NCBI GenBank assembly: GCA_052170135.1
Contig: JBQNBC010000004.1
Location: 1 to 64,000 of the forward strand
Direction of reading: 5' to 3'
Source of the DNA: Wolinella sp052170135
Lineage (GTDB): Bacteria > Campylobacterota > Campylobacteria > Campylobacterales > Helicobacteraceae
DNA: 64,000 nucleotides
In this document: in pieces, positions 25,517 to 33,207 of the stretch
How positions within the stretch are numbered: the stretch's first letter is position 1
How the letters are laid out: each line of letters begins with the position of its first letter
Notes under the pieces: generated by a model
The model's input: the letters and a program-made list of their open reading frames with translations, nothing else
The model's database searches: none
What the model was told of the DNA's origin: nothing
Position numbers and translations under genes: made by a program

Positions 25517-26986
25517 TTATTGTGCTGCCATTGGAGTGGCGTAAGTAGGCTCTTTTTCAAGCTCTTTTGCCGCTACCATCGTCATAATGATGTTATAGGC
25601 AAACATGAAGAAGCCAACCAAGTATAGAAGTCCACCAACAGCACGAATCACGTAGTATGGGAACAAAACAGAAACTGTATCAATGAATGAATAGGCAAGA
25701 TTCCCAAACTCATCAGTCGCACGCCACATCATACCCTGTGTAATACCAGCAATCCACATGCTTGAGAAGTAGAGGATAATCGCAGTTGTTTGAATCCAAA
25801 ACTGAGCGTCCATAATCTGTCTTGAGTAGATTTCACGCTTAAACATTCTAGGAACCATGTGATACACAGCAGCAATAACTGTGAAGCCAACCCAGCCAAG
25901 CGTACCATCATGAACGTGTCCAACAATCCAATCTGTAAAGTGTGCGAGAGCATTTACTGATTTTATTGACTGAATTGGTCCTTCGAGTGTGCTAAGCATG
26001 TAGAACGTGGATGCAAGGATGAGGAATTTAATCATTGGCGATTCTTTTAGCTGATGCCATTGTCCTTTCATTGTCAAGAGCATGTTTACAGCCGTACCCC
26101 ATGATGGAAGTATCAATATTACTGAGAATATTGAGCCAAGCGACTGCATCCAATCAGGCACTGGTCCATATAACAAGTGGTGGCTTCCTGCCCAAATATA
26201 GACAAACATCAAGCCCCAAAATGAGAACAGAGTCAGCTTGTATGAGAATATAGGTTGTCCAGATTCTTTAGGAAGAAAGTAGTAGATTAGACCGATGATT
26301 CCCGATGTGAATACAAATGCAACAGCGTTGTGTCCAAACCACCACTGTACCATTGCATCATTTGTCCCGGAGTATAGCGAGATTGAGTGCAGAACACTTC
26401 CGTAGCCAGATACTAGATATGTTGGTACTGATAGGTTATTGAATATATACAGTGCAGAAATAGCTACAAATGTCGCGATAAAATACCACAGCGATATATA
26501 GATAGTCTGCTCTCGTCTAACGCCCATGCTACCAAATAGGCTAACACCCCAAAGCACCCAAACAACGACTACAAGCAGGTCAAGTGGCCAAATGAGCTCC
26601 GAGTATTCCTTTGACTGAGTAAGGCCAGCAAATAGAGATACTACCGCTAGTGCCATGAGCACGACATATGTCCAAAAATGTATATGCCCGATAGCTTTCA
26701 AGAATGGATGTTCATTGTAGGTGATCTTGAGTACGCGCTGACCGAGGTAATACCACCCAGCCCAGATTCCGCTTACCGTAAAACCGTATATGATTCCGTT
26801 TGTATGCAGTGGTCTTAGTCGACCAAAAGTCCCATATTCCCCAGCCAAGTAGTTTAGCTCGGGAAATGCCATCTGAAATGCGATCACAACTCCAAGCAGT
26901 AGACCGACTATACCAAAAGCAATTGTCGAATAGACAAAGAGCTTAGCTATAGAGTAGTCATACTCCAGTGCAGAACTTGATTGCAT
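25517..26986 (-). CDS. ccoN: Cytochrome cbb3 oxidase catalytic subunit I
   Basis: 489 residues, twelve membrane helices. Haem and CuB ligands are visible in RPLHTNGIIYGF, WWFGHNAVAFVFTSG, AGSHHLLYGPVPDW and DWIVGHVHDGTLGW. This is the high-affinity oxygen reductase that lets microaerophiles respire at low oxygen. Start at 26986 chosen for AAGGAGGG upstream. First gene of ccoNOQP and the accessory genes. Confidence 0.96.
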   Translation of the reverse strand: MQSSSALEYDYSIAKLFVYSTIAFGIVGLLLGVVIAFQMAFPELNYLAGEYGTFGRLRPLHTNGIIYGFTVSGIWAGWYYLGQRVLKITYNEHPFLKAIGHIHFWTYVVLMALAVVSLFAGLTQSKEYSELIWPLDLLVVVVWVLWGVSLFGSMGVRREQTIYISLWYFIATFVAISALYIFNNLSVPTYLVSGYGSVLHSISLYSGTNDAMVQWWFGHNAVAFVFTSGIIGLIYYFLPKESGQPIFSYKLTLFSFWGLMFVYIWAGSHHLLYGPVPDWMQSLGSIFSVILILPSWGTAVNMLLTMKGQWHQLKESPMIKFLILASTFYMLSTLEGPIQSIKSVNALAHFTDWIVGHVHDGTLGWVGFTVIAAVYHMVPRMFKREIYSRQIMDAQFWIQTTAIILYFSSMWIAGITQGMMWRATDEFGNLAYSFIDTVSVLFPYYVIRAVGGLLYLVGFFMFAYNIIMTMVAAKELEKEPTYATPMAAQ

Positions 26987-27004
26987 AAACCCCTCCTTTT
27001 GCAA

Positions 27005-27339
27005 AATAAGTAGTCAAAAACATTAAGAGAAAAGCCGACAATTCTAGAAAAAGCACAATGATATTTTGCTTAAAAATGGCTATTTTAACAGCGGAATCGA
27101 TACTTTTGGTCGTGTCACGCCATTTTAAAAATCAAAAATATTCAGGATTTTTGATGGGCTAGAGTCTTTTTTGTGCGGTTTTAGTGATATATTATGACTA
27201 AAATAGAGCTGGATTTTTTATAATTTAGAAAATAAGCTTTGGCGATGCACTTTAGATGTATATATATCCAAAAAGTCCGATAAAAGGCGTATTTGTGGGC
27301 AACTTTTAGATATCTGGCTTGTGATATAATTGCCACCCT
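27005..27339. other. Divergent ccoN-ftsK intergenic region
   Basis: 335 bases holding promoters for both directions and no ORF worth calling. A perfect 9-bp inverted repeat ATCAAAAAT / ATTTTTGAT lies at 27131-27155 and could be an operator for cco or ftsK. Confidence 0.55.
27322..27330 (+). promoter_or_regulatory. Extended -10 promoter of ftsK
   Basis: TGATATAAT, an extended -10, ends only 9 bases before the ftsK ATG. Transcription starting the usual 6-8 bases downstream would begin at or next to the start codon, so the mRNA would be leaderless. No ribosome site precedes the ATG. Confidence 0.6.
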
Positions 27340-30099
27340 ATGAGCTCGTATAAGGATTTTGCTATTAAAAGAGAATATATTTTTATCACTATCACCGCAC
27401 TTTTGATATTTCTGAGTATGGCGACCACTCTTGGCGACATGGGGCTTGTGGGTAGTTATGGCGCTAGGTTTGCCGAGATGAATATTCGCTATTTTGGGCT
27501 ACTTGCGCACTTATATCTTTTAATGCTTTTGTATCCGCTTTATCGCCTGTATAGAGAGCCTAGATTCTCATGGAGGAGATTAGAGCTTATCGTCGCAAAT
27601 GTTTTGCTGTTTTTTTCGCTACTAGTTTTTCAGGCATTGTTGCTTGATGTTGAAATAAAGGGGCGCGTTGGGCTTGCCACGCTAGAGGCACTTCGTCCAC
27701 TGATAGGGCTTTTTGGTGTTTGGATTCTTATTTTGACTGGTTTTTCGCTTTCTTTCATGATTATTTTTAATCCAAATATAGATGAGCTGTATCGTAAGAT
27801 TCTTAGTAACGTAACGTATATAAAGGAGAATATCACCTCAGTCTTTACTCCTAAAAAAAAAGTCGAGACGAGTGAAAAGATAGTCGAGGAGAAAAACGAG
27901 AAACATGACGTTGTATTAGATGAGTATCTACTAGAGGAGCAGGAGAAGCTGCAAGAAGAACATCAAAATAGCGCGATACCTGAGCCTATCGCATATCGCG
28001 AGGATAACTACGCAAGGCTTGTGCGCCTAATTAAGAATCCAGCAAAGTCTGAGGTAGATAAACATCCAGAGCCTACAAGTAGCGTAGAGATAACCGAGCG
28101 ATTATTGCGCCAAGGCGACATAAGCCCAGCTAGTATAGCGCCTATACGATCTATTAGCGAGAGTGTAAATCATCATAATGCTAGCGTATCAGATTCAGTA
28201 GCAAGTGCACAGGCTAGTCAGCCAGTAGAGCAAATACATGTAAATAGCGAGCCTCTTGCGATTCCTTGCGATGAGGCTGATATGTCGGCGCCAGAGCCTA
28301 GAGAGATCGCTGTATGTGAAAGTGTTGCCACGATTGAAGAATCCAACATTATCGAGTCAGAACCAAAAAATATAATTTATGATGATTGCAAGAAAGAGCA
28401 TGCTAGCGAGGCGATTTTTGATGCACCAAGCATAAAAGAGGTGCTCACAAAAGAGGAAGTGCACGCAGATTTACATGTTAAATCAGAGTCTGAGGTTGCT
28501 AGAGTTAAGGTCTTGTCTAAAGTAGAGGAGGTGGAGACAGGGGCTGATGTACAAAGCCCCGTGATAGATAGATTGCCTCATGTTGGTAGTGGTGCTATTT
28601 TTAACTCCGGAGAATCGCCAGTTATCATTAAGGAACTTGAAGAAAATACAGCACTTTTGAGTGCGCTTGAGTTTGGCGAGACTAGCAAACCAAAGGATTT
28701 TAAGCTCCCATCGCTTGACTTTTTAGCGTTACCCAGTGGACAGCGTGTTGAGATTGACGAGGTGGAAATCGACCGCAAGATACAAGATCTACTTGGCAAG
28801 CTAAAAATGTTTAAAATAGAAGGTGATGTCGCGCGCACATATTCTGGACCTATTGTTACTACATTTGAATTTCGTCCTGCGCCAAGTGTCAAAGTCTCGA
28901 GGATTCTTACGCTTGAGGATGATTTGGCAATGGCACTAAGGGCAAAAACCATACGTATCCAAGCTCCAGTGCCGGGCAAAGATGTCGTCGGCATTGAGAT
29001 ACCAAATAATGTAGTTGAGACAATTTATCTACGTGAGATTTTGGAGAGCGAGCTATTTCAAAAATCGACCTCGCCACTTACACTAGCACTTGGCAAAGAT
29101 ATTGTCGGTAAGCCATTTATCACAGACCTTAAAAAGCTTCCGCACCTGTTAATTGCAGGAACTACAGGAAGTGGCAAAAGTGTAGGGATTAACGCCATGA
29201 TCCTGTCTCTTCTTTATAAAAACTCGCCTGATGATTTAAAGCTTATTATGATTGATCCAAAAATGCTCGAGTTTTCCATCTATAATGATATACCGCACCT
29301 GCTAACACCAGTCATTACGCAGCCTAAAAAGGCGATAGTAGCACTATCAAATACTGTATCTGAAATGGAGCGACGGTATGAGATGATGAGCAAGGCGAAA
29401 GTAAAGAATATCGAAAACTACAATGAAAAGGCGACACGCGAGGGATTTGAGCGTTTCCCATACATTGTTGTGATTATCGATGAGTTGGCGGATTTGATGA
29501 TGACTGGTGGCAAAGATGTGGAATACTCAATCGCGCGCCTAGCTCAGATGGCACGCGCAAGCGGAATCCATCTAATAGTCGCCACGCAGCGTCCAAGTGT
29601 TGATATTGTAACAGGGCTAATTAAAGCAAATCTCCCATCAAGAATCAGCTACAAAGTGGGGCAAAAAATCGACTCCAAAGTCATATTAGATTCTTTTGGC
29701 GCTGAGTCGCTACTTGGACGTGGGGATATGCTTTTTACCCCGCCTGGATCTAGCGGTGTGGTGCGTCTACACGCCCCATGGAGCACCGAGGAAGAGATAG
29801 AGAATATAGTCGAATATCTGAAGGCTCAGAGAGTTGCTGAGTATGATGAGAGTTTTTTGGGCGAAGATGACGATTCTCAAGGATTTGTAAAAGGCGGTAG
29901 CAGTAGCGATGATAGTGGCGATGAGCTGTATGAGGAGGCGAAGCGCGTGATATTAAATGATAAGAAGACCTCTATTAGCTATATCCAACGCAGGCTTGGT
30001 ATCGGCTACAACAAGGCGGCTACAATTATTGAGCAGATGGAGAGGCGCGGATTCCTTTCTACGCCAAACAGCAAAGGGAATCGAGAGATTATAGGCTAA
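27340..30099 (+). CDS. ftsK: DNA translocase FtsK
   Basis: 919 residues. Four N-terminal membrane helices (to about residue 155) anchor it at the division septum. A long acidic low-complexity linker (about 165-460) precedes the motor: Walker A GTTGSGKSVG near 606, Walker B YIVVIIDELADLMM near 710, and ATQRPSVDIVTG. The C-terminal gamma winged helix (about 855-919, ISYIQRRLGIGYNKAATIIE) reads KOPS-type sites. It pumps chromosome ends apart at division and activates XerH-type dimer resolution. Confidence 0.95.
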   Translation: MSSYKDFAIKREYIFITITALLIFLSMATTLGDMGLVGSYGARFAEMNIRYFGLLAHLYLLMLLYPLYRLYREPRFSWRRLELIVANVLLFFSLLVFQALLLDVEIKGRVGLATLEALRPLIGLFGVWILILTGFSLSFMIIFNPNIDELYRKILSNVTYIKENITSVFTPKKKVETSEKIVEEKNEKHDVVLDEYLLEEQEKLQEEHQNSAIPEPIAYREDNYARLVRLIKNPAKSEVDKHPEPTSSVEITERLLRQGDISPASIAPIRSISESVNHHNASVSDSVASAQASQPVEQIHVNSEPLAIPCDEADMSAPEPREIAVCESVATIEESNIIESEPKNIIYDDCKKEHASEAIFDAPSIKEVLTKEEVHADLHVKSESEVARVKVLSKVEEVETGADVQSPVIDRLPHVGSGAIFNSGESPVIIKELEENTALLSALEFGETSKPKDFKLPSLDFLALPSGQRVEIDEVEIDRKIQDLLGKLKMFKIEGDVARTYSGPIVTTFEFRPAPSVKVSRILTLEDDLAMALRAKTIRIQAPVPGKDVVGIEIPNNVVETIYLREILESELFQKSTSPLTLALGKDIVGKPFITDLKKLPHLLIAGTTGSGKSVGINAMILSLLYKNSPDDLKLIMIDPKMLEFSIYNDIPHLLTPVITQPKKAIVALSNTVSEMERRYEMMSKAKVKNIENYNEKATREGFERFPYIVVIIDELADLMMTGGKDVEYSIARLAQMARASGIHLIVATQRPSVDIVTGLIKANLPSRISYKVGQKIDSKVILDSFGAESLLGRGDMLFTPPGSSGVVRLHAPWSTEEEIENIVEYLKAQRVAEYDESFLGEDDDSQGFVKGGSSSDDSGDELYEEAKRVILNDKKTSISYIQRRLGIGYNKAATIIEQMERRGFLSTPNSKGNREIIG

Positions 30100-30146
30100 T
30101 GGCGGATACTCCATATTTTTAAAATTAAATAATAAAGAGCGTTATA

Positions 30147-30821
30147 TTGAACACAAAATATCTAACGATTCTTAACCAAAAAAATAGAATGAATGGTGAG
30201 GAGCTACTAGGAATCCTCCCTTCAAAAAGTGTCAAGGTTGCGTTTTTTGACCCACAGTATAGAGGCGTGCTAGACAAGATGTCATATGGTAATGAGGGGA
30301 AGAATCGAGGTCAAGTCCGCTCCTCGTTGCCGCAGATGGATGAGGATACTATTGGGCGATTTATCGTTGAGATTGAACGGATTCTTATGCCTAATGGCTA
30401 TCTCTTTTTGTGGGTGGATAAGTTTCATTTGCTTGAAGGTGTAAAGCCGTGGCTAGAGAGCACACCTAGCCTAGCTATCGTCGATATGCTGACATGGGAT
30501 AAGGGGAGGATTGGCATGGGTTATCGCAGCAGGCGGCGCAGTGAATATCTAGTCGTTATGCAAAAATATCCACGGCAGGCAAAAAGCACATGGACTATAA
30601 GAAATATCCCTGATGTGTGGTGTGAGAAGCTAGAGGGCAAGTCTCATACGCATTCAAAGCCTATCGGACTGCAAATGCAGCTGATTTTAGCGACGACTAA
30701 TGAAGGAGATTTGGTGCTAGATCCAGCCTCGGGTGGATTCTCTGTGTTTGAAGCATGTAAGATGTTGGGCAGGAATTTTATCGGCTGTGATTTGGTTTTT
30801 GGGGAAGTTGAGTGCAAGTAG
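30147..30821 (+). CDS. Beta-class DNA methyltransferase, no partner nuclease seen
   Basis: 224 residues. Catalytic motif IV FFDPQY at 33-38 comes before the SAM-binding motif I LVLDPASGGFSVFEA near 193-207, the beta-class order of N6-adenine/N4-cytosine methylases. HTHSKPIGLQMQLI fits the conserved region before motif I. The start is TTG 30147 with AAAGAG upstream, and an ATG at 30189 is the alternative. No restriction gene is adjacent, so it is an orphan or a remnant. After the TAG the same frame stays open for 34 codons with protein-like content. Target sequence unknown. Confidence 0.8.
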   Translation: MNTKYLTILNQKNRMNGEELLGILPSKSVKVAFFDPQYRGVLDKMSYGNEGKNRGQVRSSLPQMDEDTIGRFIVEIERILMPNGYLFLWVDKFHLLEGVKPWLESTPSLAIVDMLTWDKGRIGMGYRSRRRSEYLVVMQKYPRQAKSTWTIRNIPDVWCEKLEGKSHTHSKPIGLQMQLILATTNEGDLVLDPASGGFSVFEACKMLGRNFIGCDLVFGEVECK

Positions 30822-30926
30822 AATCAAGAATGCAAAAAAGAAGAAGAGATGGCAATTCTGGATAAACGCGAGCAAACAGGCAATGCAGAGCTTGGTGCAC
30901 TACTATATAAAGTGCAAGCGCTGTGA
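30822..30926 (+). other. In-frame continuation after the methyltransferase stop
   Basis: Directly after TAG the methyltransferase frame reads NQECKKEEEMAILDKREQ and on to YKVQAL before TGA. The charged composition is protein-like. The TAG may be a nonsense change shortening a longer methylase, or the tail may have been lost naturally. Confidence 0.35.
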
Positions 30927-31034
30927 TTTTAAATCGCAATTAGCCCGAGAGGCTTATTGTTACATGATGTAATCTTATTGATAATATTGATGTTTGATAG
31001 AGTTAGTGTCGCGCACTAGCTGTTCTGCGAACTA

Positions 31035-31183
31035 CTAATCAAACGAATTTAAATCGCGTTTTATTCTGCTGTTATCCTCTATGTACTTCCCGTACACGCG
31101 CAAAACCATAGAGGCGTTTGCGTGCCCTAGTATTCTCGCCACTTCCATCACCGAAAGCTTCCCGTCTGCTAGCAGGTGGTTCG
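31035..31183 (-). pseudogene. Tyrosine recombinase (integrase), C-terminal remnant
   Basis: The minus strand encodes about 50 codons ending in TAG at 31035-31037: HLLADGKLSVMEVARILGHA, then NASMVLRVYGKYIEDNSR. The LGH motif and the tyrosine about nine residues later match the C-terminal catalytic box of phage-type integrases. Everything before it, including the Arg-His-x-x-Arg part, is missing. The upstream edge joins the 3' end of a small ORF. Confidence 0.75.
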
Positions 31184-31315
31184 GGCTTCATTCGCCTCTG
31201 CGACTTTGTATAACGCCTCTACCATCTCATCGTCTGCTATCTTTTTGAATATAGCGGCGATAAGAAGTGGCTCGGGCGTAAATGCTAAAACCGTGTCCAG
31301 CTTTTGTGCGTCCAT
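31169..31315 (-). CDS. 48-residue small protein of the mobile remnant, possibly truncated
   Basis: The ORF starts MDAQKLDTVLAFTPEPLLIA and ends ANEARTTC. The ribosome site AAAAGGAG lies 6 bases before the ATG, and a TTGACA/TATAAT promoter lies upstream. The last residues run into the integrase fragment in another frame, so the true C-terminus may have been lost in the deletion that fused the two. Function unknown. Confidence 0.5.
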   Translation of the reverse strand: MDAQKLDTVLAFTPEPLLIAAIFKKIADDEMVEALYKVAEANEARTTC

Positions 31316-31383
31316 GCTCTGCTCCTTTTAACAATTGTAAGTTAAAGATCGTAAATTAAGCGTTTTTCTTAATTTATGCCGTC

Positions 31384-31412
31384 ATTATACAGAATAAATC
31401 TTATTTTGTCAA
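31384..31412 (-). promoter_or_regulatory. Consensus sigma70 promoter for the 48-residue ORF
   Basis: On the minus strand TTGACA (31412-31407) and TATAAT (31389-31384) are spaced 17 bases. Both hexamers are perfect, which is rare in this class of bacteria where -35 boxes are usually absent. Confidence 0.7.
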
Positions 31413-31451
31413 GCATTATTTTAGAATATAGCTAAAAACAACTCGACAATA

Positions 31452-31682
31452 TTAGAATTTTTCTAATTCCTTGAGGCTTCTTAGAGCCTCGCCTGCCTGC
31501 GCTAGTTTCCTTTTAAGTGCGCGATTTTCGATTAATAAATTAATCGTGATTTCGGAGCTTTTGGGGATTCCATCTTTCCATTTTGAAAAAGTGGTAAAGT
31601 GTATCCCCATCAGGTCGGCTAACTCTTTTTGCGTTATGCCTAGCTCCTCACAAGCTTTTTTTACGATATTTTCGTCGCTCAT
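31452..31682 (-). CDS. Small HTH (XRE-like) protein, first of three paralogues
   Basis: 76 residues. HTH ACEELGITQKELADLMGIHF then TTFSKWKDG (about 9-38), followed by a helical tail with Leu/Lys repeats (residues 45-76) that could form a coiled coil. Starts at ATG 31682 with AAAGGAG upstream, and the TTG in frame before it is part of the leader. Closest relative is the third copy. Probably a DNA-binding repressor of the mobile remnant. Confidence 0.7.
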   Translation of the reverse strand: MSDENIVKKACEELGITQKELADLMGIHFTTFSKWKDGIPKSSEITINLLIENRALKRKLAQAGEALRSLKELEKF

Positions 31683-31741
31683 TCGGACTCCTTTTGACAA
31701 TTATAAGTTAAAGACCCCATCTAAGTATTTTTAAGATGCAT

Positions 31742-31776
31742 GCTGAAATTATATCAGCAATATTTAGATTTGTCAA
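31742..31776 (-). promoter_or_regulatory. Consensus promoter with palindrome before HTH gene 1
   Basis: TTGACA (31776-31771) and TATAAT (31753-31748) with 17-base spacing on the minus strand. GCTGA...TCAGC arms at 31742-31758 bracket the -10, forming a likely repressor operator, perhaps for the HTH proteins themselves. Confidence 0.7.
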
Positions 31777-31826
31777 GCAAATATCTAACTTTAGATTAGA
31801 AGTCGCCCATTTACATCTAAGTGCTA

Positions 31827-32072
31827 CTAAGATATAGCCGTTTTAATGGCGTTTTTCAGCACCTCATAATCAGATAGCCCCCTCTTTAGCTCTGCATTTT
31901 CTAACACAAGTAAAATCGCACTTTCTGCTATCTTGCTTAATTTGTTAGCCGATACTGCTGTGTTTAGACTATCCGCGCCCATTCCTATCCGCTCCGCCAG
32001 TTCGCGTTGCGTAACCCCTAGTTCCGCGCAAGCTCTTTTCACAAGCTCGCGCGCGCTCTCTTGTTCGCTCAT
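31827..32072 (-). CDS. Small HTH (XRE-like) protein, second paralogue
   Basis: 81 residues. HTH CAELGVTQRELAERIGMG then ADSLNTAVSANKL, followed by a helical tail. The leader AAAAGGAATCCGA before ATG 32072 is almost the same as in the other copies. The recognition helix region differs from copies 1 and 3, so target specificity probably differs. Confidence 0.68.
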   Translation of the reverse strand: MSEQESARELVKRACAELGVTQRELAERIGMGADSLNTAVSANKLSKIAESAILLVLENAELKRGLSDYEVLKNAIKTAIS

Positions 32073-32139
32073 TCGGATTCCTTTTGACAATTAGTTTTCA
32101 AATAACGCGCAAGCACTCTTTTTGATTGCTTACAGTGGA

Positions 32140-32169
32140 ATTATACATTTTATTTTATTGTTTTGTCAA
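32140..32169 (-). promoter_or_regulatory. Consensus promoter for HTH gene 2
   Basis: TTGACA (32169-32164) and TATAAT (32145-32140) on the minus strand with 18-base spacing. The CTTGACAAA block is shared with the other two promoters of the array. Confidence 0.65.
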
Positions 32170-32217
32170 GCATTTAACCATTAAATAGAATGTATTTTAC
32201 ATAAAAACATAATCGTT

Positions 32218-32454
32218 TTAATGGCTTGCGTATTTTAAAAGTGCTTGAATAGCTTGCTTTATCTCGCTATTTTCCGCCCGTAACTCCTCGATTTCCATTA
32301 AAAAAGCTAGGCTTTTAATTCCGCTTTCGGGGATTTCCCCACTCTGCGCCCACCTTTCGATTGTTGGCTTTGCTACCCCCATTCGCTCGGCTAACTCTTT
32401 TTGTGTGATACCTAGCTCACGGCATGCGCGTTTTACTATGTTTTCGTCACTCAT
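32218..32454 (-). CDS. Small HTH (XRE-like) protein, third paralogue
   Basis: 78 residues. HTH ACRELGITQKELAERMGVA then KPTIERWAQSG, followed by a Glu/Ala-rich helical tail (EELRAENSEIKQAIQALL) suited to a coiled coil. It begins at ATG 32454, 11 bases after the stop of a 19-residue peptide ORF, with AAAAGGAATCCGA as ribosome site. MSDENIVK opens both this and copy 1. Confidence 0.7.
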   Translation of the reverse strand: MSDENIVKRACRELGITQKELAERMGVAKPTIERWAQSGEIPESGIKSLAFLMEIEELRAENSEIKQAIQALLKYASH

Positions 32455-32465
32455 TCGGATTCCTT

Positions 32466-32525
32466 TTATCCCTTTAGCCAAACAACAAAAACCACAAACA
32501 TCAGTAGCCAAAAATACACGTCCAT
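32466..32525 (-). CDS. 19-residue hydrophobic peptide ORF before HTH gene 3
   Basis: Reads MDVYFWLLMFVVFVVWLKG with ribosome site AAAGGAG 6 bases upstream of ATG. One membrane-spanning helix and a basic end. It is close enough to HTH gene 3 for coupled translation. It could be a toxic membrane peptide, a leader peptide, or noise. The good ribosome site argues for translation. Confidence 0.4.
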   Translation of the reverse strand: MDVYFWLLMFVVFVVWLKG

Positions 32526-32601
32526 GCTATTCTCCTTTGCGTTGTTTATCCTTTAAGCACTCGATAAAACCTCGCTTTGAGGCTTTAAGCAATGCTTAGT
32601 G

Positions 32602-32754
32602 CTAGGAGCTTCGGCTCGCTCCAACCTGTTTATTGCGCCCTATCTCATATCGCGGGGTCGCTTTCGATTCTGCTTGTGCAGATAACCGTGCGAGTCTGGC
32701 TATCTCGCAAAGCCCGTCCCCGACCTTAACGCAGTGGGGCGCGTGAGTATCCAC
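32602..32754 (-). CDS. 50-codon ORF resembling short conserved phage-region ORFs
   Basis: From GTG 32754 to TAG: starts MDTHAPHCVKVGDGLCEIAR, continues LARLSAQAESKATPRYEIGR and ends VGASRSS. From memory this resembles recurrent short ORFs upstream of regulators in gammaproteobacterial prophages (Ash-family-like). No ribosome site is obvious and the DNA is more G+C-rich than its surroundings, so the conservation may be of a structured RNA or DNA site and not a protein. Confidence 0.35.
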   Translation of the reverse strand: MDTHAPHCVKVGDGLCEIARLARLSAQAESKATPRYEIGRNKQVGASRSS

Positions 32755-33099
32755 TCAATCAAGGGCTAAAAAAGCCCTTTGTTAAGGGGATAACAAACAC
32801 AATTTATTTCCTGCTCTCAAGCTCTTTTGCTATCAGATGGTAAATGTTAAGTCGTTACGGGTAGCTGATAAATAATCATCTCTTTTGGGCGAGCATGATA
32901 GCTGTTTGCCGTTTAAATTAAACATACTTGCTTTGTATTTGTGTCTTGGAGTGTGGATATGACTTAGTTCTATATTTAGTGAGAGTTTTTGATAAGAATG
33001 CAGGGAATTTGTTACGAAAACCTATTCTTTGATACAGACTCTATTGTGTCAAATAGCAAGAAGAATCTACAAAGGGTAATGGGAAAGTTGATTTTCTCC
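32755..33099. other. Gene-less right flank of the mobile remnant
   Basis: 345 bases. Apart from the hairpin at 32761-32779 I see no gene, tRNA or clear promoter. Probably decayed element sequence up to the ileS operon end. Confidence 0.5.
32761..32779. terminator. Hairpin AAGGGCT-AGCCCTT, possible bidirectional terminator
   Basis: Perfect 7-bp stem with a 5-base A loop. On the plus strand TGTT follows after TT, on the minus strand the loop is T-rich and the tail weak. It could end transcripts from either side of the element. Confidence 0.4.
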
Positions 33100-33207
33100 T
33101 TACCTTTGCTTTTTGCAATACCTATAAAAAGCCACCATGAGTGATAGTATTATCGCGCCCGTGACGACCACTTCAGCTAGGCTAACTGGCTCATATAGGT
33201 TAAACAT
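33100..33207 (-). CDS. 35-residue membrane peptide coupled to ileS
   Basis: The sequence starts MFNLYEPVSLAEVVVTGAII and ends with a basic YRYCKKQR. Its ATG overlaps the ileS stop as TAATG, so translation is coupled by re-initiation. A tiny hydrophobic gene follows ileS in Campylobacter too (Cj1060c, from memory), which supports a real conserved gene. One membrane helix, function unknown. Confidence 0.6.
   Translation of the reverse strand: MFNLYEPVSLAEVVVTGAIILSLMVAFYRYCKKQR

Noticed and set aside
30822..33100. CRISPR array or IS element in the mobile remnant
   Set aside because: No regularly spaced repeats, no terminal inverted repeats and no transposase were seen. The shared sequences are promoters and leaders of paralogues.
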